DNA from: Terriglobia bacterium
GTDB taxonomy: Bacteria > Acidobacteriota > Vicinamibacteria > Vicinamibacterales > CAVVIG01
DNA length: 59,687 nucleotides
Reading direction: 5' to 3'
Assembly (NCBI GenBank): GCA_020073005.1
Contig: JAIQFX010000019.1
Coordinates: 1 to 59,687, forward strand
Shown: positions 1 through 7,084 of the stretch, piece by piece
How the letters are laid out: the number at the start of each line of letters is the position of its first letter
Position numbering within the stretch: position 1 is the first letter of the stretch
Program-made: the position numbers and the translations under genes
The notes under the pieces: model-generated
Told to the model about the DNA's origin: nothing
Database searches by the model: none
The model's input: the letters and a program-made list of their open reading frames with translations, nothing else

Positions 1-2
1 GA

Positions 3-1085
3 TTGTGCGCGACGAAGATCGGCGGCTGGGCGCCGCACGAGCTCCACGAGCACGAACAGGAAGAAGTCGCGCGTGACGAGGCCGAAGGCGTGCGGCTCGC
101 GTACGTCGCGGCGACGCGCGCGCGCGATCTGCTCGTCGTACCCGCGCTTGGCGACGAGCCATGGGAAGGCGGCTGGATCGGCCCGTTGAACGGCGCGCTG
201 TATCCGCCGATGACGTCGCGACGCGACGGAAAGCGCGGGCCGAAATGTCCGGCGTTCAAGTCGAAGGACTCCGTCCTGCGCCGGCCGAACGACGAGGTCG
301 CCCAGCCCGGCACGGTCGCGCCCGGCCTGCACGCGTTCGCGGATGCCGGCTACGCGGTCGTCTGGTGGGATCCGAACGCGCTCGCGCTTGGATTGACGCC
401 GACGTTCGGCGTCCGCCGCGAAGATCTCATCGTCAAGGACGTGCCGAAGAACGTCGTCGGCGACGGGCGGAGCAAGTACGACAATTGGCAACTCGCCCGT
501 GCTCGCGCTCGCGAAGCTGGCGCAATTCCTTCGCTCGCGGTGGCGACCGCGCGAGAAGTAAGTGAAAAGGAAGAAGGCGGAAGGCAGAAGGAAGCGTTCA
601 CGTTCGAGACCGTCGATCTGCGGTCACGCGGTGCGGAACGATCGGGTGGCGCGGAATTCGGTACGCTCGTTCACGCGATTCTGGCGCGGGCGCCGTTCGA
701 CGCGTCGCGGACAGTCATCGACGACATCGCATCGATCGAAGCGCGCGTGTGGGGGATGACCGAGGCGGACGCGGCCGCCGCAGCCGCGGTTGCCGCACGC
801 GTTCTCGAGCACGATCTATTGATGCGCGCCCGCGCGGCCGATGCGCGCGGCGCCTGCCGGCGGGAAACGCCGGTCACCTGCACGCTCGACGACGGCACGC
901 TCGTCGAGGGCATTGTCGATCTTGCGTTTGAAGACAGCGGCCGGTGGATCGTCGTCGACTACAAGACCGATCGCGAGATCGCCGGAGACGGCGAGGATCG
1001 ATATCGGCGGCAGATCTCGCTCTACGCCACGGCGATCGCGCGCGCGACGGGTCAGCCAGCCGAGTGTGTGTTGGTGCGGGTGTAG
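3..1085 (+). CDS. AddA-like helicase/nuclease, C-terminal part (5' end outside window)
   Basis: This is the 3' end of a UvrD-type helicase fused to a PD-(D/E)XK nuclease, as in AddA/RecB-like double-strand-break resection enzymes. The frame is open at the window edge. Visible are helicase motif VI (YVAATRARDLL, about residues 33-43) and, near the C-terminus, the nuclease signature: GTLVHAIL (His), then DLAFED and VVDYKTD, giving the D...D-X-K metal-binding triad. By family knowledge the enzyme unwinds and trims DNA ends with a partner (AddB) that would lie upstream, outside the window. At codons 188-199 the protein has a hydrophilic stretch (SEKEEGGRQKE) encoded by a period-7 repeat in the linker between the two domains. 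The gene ends 18 bp from the end of the convergent truncated peptidase gene. Confidence 0.82.
   Translation: MCATKIGGWAPHELHEHEQEEVARDEAEGVRLAYVAATRARDLLVVPALGDEPWEGGWIGPLNGALYPPMTSRRDGKRGPKCPAFKSKDSVLRRPNDEVAQPGTVAPGLHAFADAGYAVVWWDPNALALGLTPTFGVRREDLIVKDVPKNVVGDGRSKYDNWQLARARAREAGAIPSLAVATAREVSEKEEGGRQKEAFTFETVDLRSRGAERSGGAEFGTLVHAILARAPFDASRTVIDDIASIEARVWGMTEADAAAAAAVAARVLEHDLLMRARAADARGACRRETPVTCTLDDGTLVEGIVDLAFEDSGRWIVVDYKTDREIAGDGEDRYRRQISLYATAIARATGQPAECVLVRV
564..598 (+). repeat. Period-7 tandem repeat inside the addA-like gene
   Basis: Successive heptamers GAAAAGG, AAGAAGG, CGGAAGG, CAGAAGG and a partial AAGCG follow each other without gaps. The array is in frame and encodes the low-complexity linker between helicase and nuclease domains. 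It is one of about 18 short tandem arrays in the window. Confidence 0.6.
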
Positions 1086-1103
1086 CGGCGGTCGGCCCCG
1101 GCA

Positions 1104-1802
1104 TCAGTTCCCCAACAGCGCGAGGTAATAAAGGTTGCGCGCGACGACGATGCGGCCGGCGTTCGGCGCGTGAATGGGCGTCCCGCTCGGGCTCATGAAG
1201 TCCGCGCCGCCGTGCGGCGTGCGCGCCTTGCCGTTGAAGATGCTGCGCGAGCCAAACGCGCTGTTCGCCGTTCCGGGCACCGGCCGAACGAAGCGATCGC
1301 TCCACAGCCGCTGCGGCGCGGCAGACTTCCACACGTCGGCGAGCAATCGCGCCTCGCGCGCGATGCGCGCCTCTTCTGAAGGCGGTGGCGTGACGAACGC
1401 TTCGTCGACGGTGAGGCGGCGCGTGGGAAAACCGCGGGGTGTGACGATCAGGTCGTAGCGTGCATGCAGTCCGCCGGCGTCGACCGTCACAGGATACGTG
1501 CCCGGCTTGACGTCCAGGTCGATGCCGACGAGGGCGCGCCACTGACGATCGCGATCGGCGAACGGCGCCGCGTCGCGATCGAACGCGCGGACGGTCACGC
1601 GATCCGCGTGCTGCGGAAGCATGATGGTCAGCACGACGAGCTCGCCCGGCTGCATCGCCCGCGATCGCGCGGAGATCTCGATGCTGTCAACGGCCGTCAG
1701 GTGAGCGGTGCTCAGCACCAGGCACGCGGCGCCAAGCACGGCACCTCGCACTCCGCACCGCGCACCTCGCACCACGAGTGGCTTCACAGCTTCAGATCCC
1801 AT
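1104..1802 (-). pseudogene. Secreted M23-type metallopeptidase truncated inside its catalytic domain
   Basis: The product (232 aa) has a signal-like N-terminus, an Ig-like region (about residues 40-110) and the start of an M23/LytM domain with the first zinc motif (TPHGGADF, H-x3-D). The reading frame then stops at NLYYLALLGN. A complete M23 domain continues for roughly 70 more residues with a GNxVxIDHG strand, an HLS segment and the second zinc motif H-x-H. All of these are missing, so the protein should lack peptidase activity. The gene converges on the addA-like gene only 18 bp away, so the missing part is absent from the DNA rather than frameshifted into another frame nearby. The start overlaps the stop of the upstream MarR-GNAT gene, and GGAGG directly precedes the ATG. 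Real deletion or misassembly are both possible. Confidence 0.7.
1741..1775. repeat. Period-7 tandem repeat in the leader of the M23 gene
   Basis: Five consecutive heptamers on the + strand: GCACCTC, GCACTCC, GCACCGC, GCACCTC, GCACCAC. On the minus strand they encode the residues VVRGARCGVRGA just before the hydrophobic part of the signal peptide. Confidence 0.6.
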
Positions 1803-2731
1803 ACCTCCGCCACCAGATTCTTTCCGAAGCTTCTGTGTTTCCTGCGGCTGGAACGCTTGAAGCCAGCCCGCTCGTAGATCTGGCGCGCCGCGGTCAGCTC
1901 GCTCTGCGTCCACAACGTGATCTTGCGATATCCCGCGTCGCGCGCAACGCGAATGCATTCGTCGACCAGGCGCCGCCCGAGGCCGAGCCCGCGCGCGTCG
2001 GGCTCGACGAGCAGCAGCCGGAGCTTCGCGACCGTCGCCGACTTCCTCACGAGAAACACGGAGCCGACGATCTCGCCGCCGCGCTCGGCGATCCAGCAGC
2101 GCTCGCGCGCCGCGTCGAAGTGATCGAGGAAGTCCGCGACGATGCGCGCGACCAGCGCCTCGAATTCGTGGTTGTAGCCCCACTCCCGCGCGTAGAGCGC
2201 GCCGTGACGATGGACGACCCATCCCATGTCGCCGGGCCGGTGCGGTCGCAGGACGTACGGGTCGTTGACGCCCGAGGCGGCCGACGGCGCGTACCGCGGA
2301 TCCAGCAGACGCTGGATCGTGTCCATCGCGCCGACGACCTGACCCCGGTGCAGCGCGGGCAGCCGGTCCAGCATCGCGCCGACCTGCGCGCGCGCGCGTT
2401 GCTCGAGCGGCGCGAACGCGCGGCGGCCGCGCGTGGTGAGCGCGAGCCGGCTCTGCCGTCCGTCATCCGGTGAAGGCGCGCGCCGGATCAGGCGCAGACC
2501 TTCGAACCTGCGGAGGATGCGGCTGAGGTAGCCCGCGTCGAGGCCGAGATCGCGCCCGAGCTCGGTCGCGGTCGGCGACGCGCGGTGGGCGAGCTCGTAG
2601 AGGACGCGCATTTCGGCGAGCGAGAACGGGCTGTCCAGCAGGTGCTCGCCGAGAACGCCGATCTGCCGCGTGTAGAAGCGGTTGAACGCGCGGATGGCGT
2701 CGCGGTGGTCGTGCGCGGGGCCGGCGGTCAT
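1784..2731 (-). CDS. MarR-family regulator fused to a GNAT acetyltransferase
   Basis: A 315-residue two-domain protein. Residues 1 to about 145 form a MarR winged helix-turn-helix (TATELGRDLGLDAGYLSRILRRFE recognition region, then the wing ending DDGRQSRLALTTRGR). Residues about 160 to 315 form a GNAT domain with the acetyl-CoA pyrophosphate-binding loop ARGLGLGRR and the following helix. Such fusions are usually annotated 'bifunctional helix-turn-helix transcriptional regulator/GNAT family N-acetyltransferase'; the ligand and acetyl acceptor are unknown. The start is the ATG at 2731. An inverted repeat GTCAAC-N6-GTTGAC lies 12 bp upstream and suggests autoregulation. The stop codon overlaps the start of the truncated M23 gene, implying one transcript. 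Confidence 0.88.
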   Translation of the reverse strand: MTAGPAHDHRDAIRAFNRFYTRQIGVLGEHLLDSPFSLAEMRVLYELAHRASPTATELGRDLGLDAGYLSRILRRFEGLRLIRRAPSPDDGRQSRLALTTRGRRAFAPLEQRARAQVGAMLDRLPALHRGQVVGAMDTIQRLLDPRYAPSAASGVNDPYVLRPHRPGDMGWVVHRHGALYAREWGYNHEFEALVARIVADFLDHFDAARERCWIAERGGEIVGSVFLVRKSATVAKLRLLLVEPDARGLGLGRRLVDECIRVARDAGYRKITLWTQSELTAARQIYERAGFKRSSRRKHRSFGKNLVAEVWDLKL

Positions 2732-2742
2732 TGCCTGACATT

Positions 2743-2760
2743 GTCAACAGAGTAGTTGAC
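2743..2760. promoter_or_regulatory. Candidate MarR operator
   Basis: Perfect 6-bp inverted repeat GTCAAC-agagta-GTTGAC just upstream of the MarR-GNAT start codon. Position and symmetry fit the binding site of a MarR dimer acting on its own promoter. A further half-like TCAAG follows at 2765. Confidence 0.5.
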
Positions 2761-2817
2761 GGAGTCAAGTAATGACCGCACGCCGGAACGGGTCGCGCGA
2801 CGAGTCCCGCCTCGCGG

Positions 2818-3762
2818 CTATTTCGACGCGGGGCGGGTGAGCGGCGTCGCGACGTAGCCGTTGCGCGCGCGGACGCGGTCTTCGGTGCCGGTGATCTTCA
2901 CGCGGATGCTGTGGAACTGGCCGTCGGCCGCGTGCGGCGAGACGTAGCCGATCATGTACTGGCTGTTGAGCTCCTCGGCGATCCGCGCGGTCGCGTCCCG
3001 CAGCTCGTCCGACGTCTGCACGACCTCGGTCCGCCCGCCGCTCTCGGCGGTGATCTCGCGCAGTGCCTGCACGTTCACGCTCGTGTTGATGGCGCGGCGC
3101 CCGGGCGGATCGATCGCGATGGCGTAGACGAACGTGTCGCTTCTCAGGAGCGCGGTGTGCAGGTCGCGCAGCGTCGCGTTGCTCGCCGTGTCCGCGCCGT
3201 CCGAGATGACGACGATCGCCGCGCGGTCGCGCTCGCGTCGATCGATGAGCGGCAGCGACTCGACGATCGCGTCGTAGATCGCCGTGCCGCCCGACGGCTT
3301 GAGCGACTCGAGCGCGCGCTCGACCTCACCTTGCGCCCGCGTCCACCCGGTCATCGGGTGCGGCCGGTGGTTGAACGCCATCAGGAAGAACTCATCGGCG
3401 GGGTCGAGCAGATCGAACAGGAAGCGATCGACGGCGGCCCGCGCATCCTGAATCCGCTTGCCGAACATGCTGTCGCTGATGTCGATCAGCACGCCGAGGC
3501 CGATCGGCACGCGGTCGTGCGTGAAATTCGTGATCGGCTGGCGGACGTTGTCCTCGTACACCTCGAATGCCTCACGCGGCAGGCCGGTGACGAGGTGGCC
3601 GTCCTTGTCGAGCACGGTCGCCGTGATCGTGGTGACTTCGATGCCGGAGCGGAAGAGATGCGGATCGCGGAACCCCTGCGGAGTCGAGGCCGGCTGCTGG
3701 GCGCGGAGGGTCGCCGCGGCCACGACGCCGGTCAGAGCCACGCGCAGCACGAGGGCGCGCAC
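2818..3762 (-). CDS. Secreted VWFA-related Acidobacterial-domain protein
   Basis: A 314-residue exported protein with a hydrophobic N-terminal signal (LVLRVALTGVVAAATLRAQ). It contains a von Willebrand factor A domain from about residue 85, with an intact MIDAS-type motif DISDSM, the later SGGTAIYDA threonine segment and ISDGAD. Upstream of it is the characteristic 'VLDKDGHLVTGLPREAFEVYEDN' type strand, here seen as DKDGHLVTGL and FEVYEDN. This matches the TIGR03436 family, expanded in Acidobacteria, whose function is unknown; metal-dependent protein binding at the cell surface is a guess. The GTG at 3762 is the best start because the frame upstream lacks a better one. Two longer relatives lie at 51328-55257. 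Confidence 0.85.
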   Translation of the reverse strand: MRALVLRVALTGVVAAATLRAQQPASTPQGFRDPHLFRSGIEVTTITATVLDKDGHLVTGLPREAFEVYEDNVRQPITNFTHDRVPIGLGVLIDISDSMFGKRIQDARAAVDRFLFDLLDPADEFFLMAFNHRPHPMTGWTRAQGEVERALESLKPSGGTAIYDAIVESLPLIDRRERDRAAIVVISDGADTASNATLRDLHTALLRSDTFVYAIAIDPPGRRAINTSVNVQALREITAESGGRTEVVQTSDELRDATARIAEELNSQYMIGYVSPHAADGQFHSIRVKITGTEDRVRARNGYVATPLTRPASK

Positions 3763-3771
3763 GCTTCATGC

Positions 3772-3777
3772 TACACT
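3772..3777 (+). promoter_or_regulatory. Candidate -10 element for the leader peptide transcript
   Basis: TACACT lies 9 bp upstream of the GTG of the Cys-rich leader ORF, so the expected transcription start (about 3784) would make the leader almost leaderless. No convincing -35 was seen. Confidence 0.4.
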
Positions 3778-3785
3778 ACCGCGGC

Positions 3786-3881
3786 GTGAACGCCATCCGC
3801 TGTTGCGCATGCTCGTGTTGCCCGGCCGGGGACCTCTCCGGCCTTGCCCGCGGCGCGTCGACACGGATCGGGCCTTCCTAA
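3786..3881 (+). CDS. Cys-rich leader peptide 1 (putative cysteine attenuator)
   Basis: A 31-codon ORF beginning GTG and ending TAA, with peptide start (M)NAIRCCACSCCPAG: five Cys in seven residues (positions 6, 7, 9, 11, 12). It is followed 33 bp later by a strong intrinsic terminator and then the thioredoxin-fold gene at 3974. Within the leader, GGCCGG (3824-3829) can pair with CCGGCC (3838-3843), and the ACCTC in that loop (3832-3836) is complementary to GAGGT (3922-3926) in the terminator. Inference: ribosome stalling at Cys codons when Cys-tRNA is scarce could favour antitermination. The same arrangement recurs at 23592-23757 before the sulfite reductase operon, which is the main support. 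There is no clear Shine-Dalgarno. Confidence 0.62.
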   Translation: MNAIRCCACSCCPAGDLSGLARGASTRIGPS

Positions 3882-3913
3882 CTTCGGCACGATTCAGGTT
3901 CAGCGCAGCAGGC

Positions 3914-3946
3914 AGGCCCGGGAGGTTCACGCTTCCCGGGCCTTTT
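3914..3946 (+). terminator. Intrinsic terminator/attenuator 1
   Basis: Stem AGGCCCGGGA (3914-3923) pairs with TCCCGGGCCT (3934-3943), followed by TTTT-G-TTTT. It lies between the Cys-rich leader ORF and the downstream gene. It is almost identical, including the loop, to the terminator at 23723-23757; only one base differs across the hairpin. Confidence 0.85.
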
Positions 3947-3973
3947 GTTTTGTAGTTTTTGGGGGAGTCTCGC

Positions 3974-5212
3974 ATGAAAACGAAGATCTCGCTTCTGTTC
4001 GCGGCCGTCGTGCTTAGCCTCGTCGCGGTGCCGGCGCCAGCCGGCGCGCAGTCCCTCGCGGGCATGTGGGACGCCACGGTCATCGTCAACAACGCCGGTC
4101 TCGAGATTCCGTTCCGGATGGAGTTCTCGGGCTCCGGCAACAGCATCAAAGGGTCGTTCTTCAACGGCGACGAGAAGGTGACGTCCACGACCGGCAAGTT
4201 CGAGAACGGTGCGCTGCTGCTCGGCTTCGACGACATGGGCACGACGCTCGAAGCCACGCTGAAGGATGGCAAGCTGGAGGGCCGGTACGCACGCGGCACG
4301 CGCGGCAATCCCTACCCGTTCACCGCGAAGCGCTTCGCGCCCGCGCCGACCGGCGACAAGGACATCCCGTCGATCGCCGGACTCTGGACGATTCCCACGA
4401 CGAGCTCGAAGGGCGAGTCCGCCTGGCGCCTCATCGTCCGGCAGGCCGGCGCCGAGGTGTCGGCGTCGATTCTGCGCATCGACGGCGACACCGGCGCGCT
4501 GACCGGCTCGTACACGAACGGGAAGTTCGTCCTGAGCCACTTCTCGGGCATGCGTCCGGCGCGCCTGGAACTGACGCCGAACGCCGACGGCACGCTGTCG
4601 GTCGTCCAGAACACCGCCGCGCCGCTGAGCGCGGTGCGCGCCGAGCAGGCGCTCGCGAAGGGCTTGCCGCAACCGTCCGATCCCTCGCGCTTCACCAGCG
4701 TGAAAGATCCGAGCGAGCCGCTGCGCTTCTCCTTCCCGGATCTGACCGGGAAGCTCGTGTCCAACACCGACGCCCGCTTCCAGGGCAAAGTGCTCATCGT
4801 CAGCATCGGCGGCAGCTGGTGCCCGAACTGCCACGACGAGACGCCGTTCCTCGTGGAGCTGTACAAGAAGTACAAGAGCCGCGGGCTGGAAGTCGTCGAG
4901 TTGTCGTTCGAGGAAGAGGCGCAGCTCAAGAATCCCGTGCGCGTGAAAGCCTTCATCAAGAAGTACGGGATCGACTACACGGTGCTGCTGCCCGGCGAGC
5001 CGCGGCAGCTCAACGAGAAGATGCCGCAGGGCGTGAACCTCAATTCGTTCCCGACGACGTTCTTCCTCGGGCGCGACGGACGGGTCCGCAGCGCGCACGC
5101 CGGATTCCCGGGCGCGGCGAGCGGCAAGTTCCACACGGAAGCGAAGGAAGAGATCACGGCGCTCGTCGAGCGGCTGCTGGCCGAGCGCGCGCAGTCGTCC
5201 GCCGGACAGTAG
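3974..5212 (+). CDS. Secreted TlpA-like thioredoxin-fold protein
   Basis: A 412-residue exported protein with signal peptide (KTKISLLFAAVVLSLVAVPAPAGAQ). The N-terminal two-thirds are a beta-rich region of unknown function with two similar halves. The C-terminal 160 residues are a TlpA/AhpC-type thioredoxin fold with the active site SWCPNCHDE (redox pair CPNC) and the cis-Pro region NSFPTTFFLGRDGRV. By family knowledge it would act outside the cytoplasm on disulfides. The ATG at 3974 was chosen because GGGGGAG sits 8 bp upstream and the signal peptide begins there; an in-frame TTG at 3959 lies in the terminator tail. Position behind a Cys-rich leader and terminator suggests control by cysteine availability (inference). 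Confidence 0.85.
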   Translation: MKTKISLLFAAVVLSLVAVPAPAGAQSLAGMWDATVIVNNAGLEIPFRMEFSGSGNSIKGSFFNGDEKVTSTTGKFENGALLLGFDDMGTTLEATLKDGKLEGRYARGTRGNPYPFTAKRFAPAPTGDKDIPSIAGLWTIPTTSSKGESAWRLIVRQAGAEVSASILRIDGDTGALTGSYTNGKFVLSHFSGMRPARLELTPNADGTLSVVQNTAAPLSAVRAEQALAKGLPQPSDPSRFTSVKDPSEPLRFSFPDLTGKLVSNTDARFQGKVLIVSIGGSWCPNCHDETPFLVELYKKYKSRGLEVVELSFEEEAQLKNPVRVKAFIKKYGIDYTVLLPGEPRQLNEKMPQGVNLNSFPTTFFLGRDGRVRSAHAGFPGAASGKFHTEAKEEITALVERLLAERAQSSAGQ

Positions 5213-5231
5213 TGTCCCGGTGGCACGTGGC

Positions 5232-5249
5232 GTCCGGCTTGAGCCGGAC
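5232..5249. repeat. Perfect palindrome GTCCGGCT-TG-AGCCGGAC
   Basis: An 8-bp perfect inverted repeat with a 2-bp centre, 20 bp after the TlpA-like stop codon. It has no T-run, so it is a poor terminator. It may be a dispersed palindromic element, but only one copy is present here. Confidence 0.5.
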
Positions 5250-5255
5250 CCTTCG

Positions 5256-5900
5256 ATGATCGATCCTGGCGCATCGATCGGCGCGGTCCACCTCACCATC
5301 GCGGACCTCGACCGGTCGGTGCGCTTCTACGAGACCCGCCTCGGCTTCATCACGCATCATCGCGACGCGCGCACCGCGCGGCTCCGCGCCGACGCCGGCG
5401 TCGACGACGTGCTCGTCCTCACGCGATCGGAAACGGCGACGCGCGCGAGCGGCACGACCGGCTTGTATCACTTCGCGATTCCCGTGCCGACGCGCGGCGA
5501 TCTCGCGCGCTCGTTCCGGCGGCCGATCGAGACGCGCACCGGGATGCAGGGCGCGGCGGATCACGGCGTCAGCGAAGCGCTGTATCTCGCCGATCCGGAC
5601 GGCAACGGCATCGAGATCTATCGCGATCGACCGCGCGAGGAATGGCCGTTCTCGGCCGGTCGACTGCGGATGACGACGGAGGCGCTCGCGGTTGACGATC
5701 TGCGCGCGGAGGCGGGAACGGCGGGTGGGGAGCAACTGCCGCGCGGGACAATCATCGGGCACGTGCACCTGCACGTCGCGCGCGCGCTCGCCGCCGCCAC
5801 TGCATGTGTGCGCGCGGTCGGTTTGCCGCTCGAAGGCGCCGACTCGGGACTCCTCGTGCGCGATCCCTCGAACAACGCGGTCGTGTTCCGGGTCTCGTAG
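5256..5900 (+). CDS. VOC (glyoxalase/dioxygenase) protein with shortened second domain
   Basis: A 214-residue protein related to two-domain CatE-like ring-cleavage or glyoxalase proteins, which are usually near 280 residues. The first VOC module is complete: GAVHLTIADLDRSVRFYE, the FAIPVP strand and the metal ligand segment YLADPDGNGIEIYRD. The second begins IGHVHLHVA (residue about 168) but jumps almost at once to GLLVRDPSNNAVVF, missing about 60-70 residues of the middle. Metal binding by the second module is therefore unlikely to be normal. The ATG at 5256 starts exactly at the first VOC strand. Whether the product still works is unclear. Confidence 0.75.
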   Translation: MIDPGASIGAVHLTIADLDRSVRFYETRLGFITHHRDARTARLRADAGVDDVLVLTRSETATRASGTTGLYHFAIPVPTRGDLARSFRRPIETRTGMQGAADHGVSEALYLADPDGNGIEIYRDRPREEWPFSAGRLRMTTEALAVDDLRAEAGTAGGEQLPRGTIIGHVHLHVARALAAATACVRAVGLPLEGADSGLLVRDPSNNAVVFRVS

Positions 5901-7013
5901 CTACTGCGGCTTCGACTTCTTCGCGTCTTCGGCTTCTTTTTCCTTGAGCCGCGCGCCGCGCAGGATGTTGCCCATGGCGTAGTTGCCTTCGTGGCACGCG
6001 TACTCGTAGATCATGTCGCCGGTCGCCGGCCACGTGTACTCCGCGGTCCACGGCCTGGTCCACGTCGTCGGATCGTCAATCGTAAACTGGTAACGCAGCG
6101 TCTTCGCATCGACGCGCGTGAAGCGCTCGACGACGTGCAGGTTCACGCTCGAGCCGCGGAAGCGCGTCTTGTCGCTGAAGTTCGTCGTGTCCACGACGAG
6201 CGTGTCGCCGTCCCAGTGCCCGACCGAATCGCCCAGCCACTTGCGAATCGCCTGGGGCAGATGCTGCGCGTTCATCCGGACGATGCGCGCGTCGTGCACC
6301 ATCTCGGTCAGGATCATCACGTGGTCGGGCGTCTGCACGATCTGGTGCAGGTTGTTGTAGAAGTACGTCGGCAGAATCGGCGGACCCGACGTCGAGCTGA
6401 ATCCGAGCAGACACCGCTCGGCCAGCGGCCGGATCTCCGGGTCGTTGTACGCGTCCGGCCCTTCGAATCCCGGATCGTCCTCGCGCGCGGCGGCGTCCGA
6501 CGTCGGCCTCGCGTTGTAGTCGGCGCTGCTGCGGCGCTGGCGCGCGGCCTCGGTCAGCGGCGGGACGCGGCCGTCCGGCGGATCGATCAGGAGCGAGGCG
6601 CGCTTGCGGCCGTCGACCACGGTGTAGGTCGATCCCGGATCCAGCCAGAAATTGTTGTAGCCGCCGACGTTTCCGTACGGTCCGGGCGTGCCGTCGCCGC
6701 CCTTGGGCGGCGCGGCGCGATTGCCGTCGACCGGCGCGTTCCCGTTCTGCGTGCGCCTGGCCACGGCGATCTCGAGTTCCTTCGCCTGCTCGTCGGTCAA
6801 CACGAGTGGCGTGCCCGCCCGCCGCTCGAGCGGCGTCAGCGTGCCCAGGTCGTACGTGCCCTGCAGATCGGGACGGCCGTCCGGCGTTCGCGGCACGCCG
6901 CCCGCCAGAGCGGACCGTGTCGTCTGTCCCTGGACGTCGGCTTGCGTCACCGACAGCAGGGCGGTTGCGACCGAGAGGACGGCGATGAGCGTCAGACCGC
7001 GTGCACGCGTCAT
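5901..7013 (-). CDS. Secreted protein of unknown function, 'PDGRPDLQGT' family
   Basis: A 370-residue exported protein with signal peptide, then the motif TPDGRPDLQGTYD, a central ERCLLGFSSTSGPPILP segment, EMVHDARIVRMN, a WDGDTLVVDTTNF strand and a C-terminal YACHEGNYAMGNIL. This set of motifs recurs in secreted hypothetical proteins of Acidobacteria and Proteobacteria; no reaction is known to me. It is divergent from, and paralogous to, the gene at 7085. The ATG at 7013 has GAGG 8 bp upstream. The two genes share nearly all motifs, so a tandem-inverted duplication is likely. Confidence 0.75.
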   Translation of the reverse strand: MTRARGLTLIAVLSVATALLSVTQADVQGQTTRSALAGGVPRTPDGRPDLQGTYDLGTLTPLERRAGTPLVLTDEQAKELEIAVARRTQNGNAPVDGNRAAPPKGGDGTPGPYGNVGGYNNFWLDPGSTYTVVDGRKRASLLIDPPDGRVPPLTEAARQRRSSADYNARPTSDAAAREDDPGFEGPDAYNDPEIRPLAERCLLGFSSTSGPPILPTYFYNNLHQIVQTPDHVMILTEMVHDARIVRMNAQHLPQAIRKWLGDSVGHWDGDTLVVDTTNFSDKTRFRGSSVNLHVVERFTRVDAKTLRYQFTIDDPTTWTRPWTAEYTWPATGDMIYEYACHEGNYAMGNILRGARLKEKEAEDAKKSKPQ

Positions 7014-7051
7014 GAATAACCTCGCTGGGGACGAATTCTACGCCTTTCCGT

Positions 7052-7057
7052 TACAAT
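7052..7057 (+). promoter_or_regulatory. Candidate -10 element in the divergent spacer
   Basis: TACAAT in the 71-bp spacer between the two divergent paralogues, 28 bp before the ATG at 7085. No clear -35. Confidence 0.35.
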
Positions 7058-7084
7058 GTGGTCCACATGACGGAGACTTTTCCC

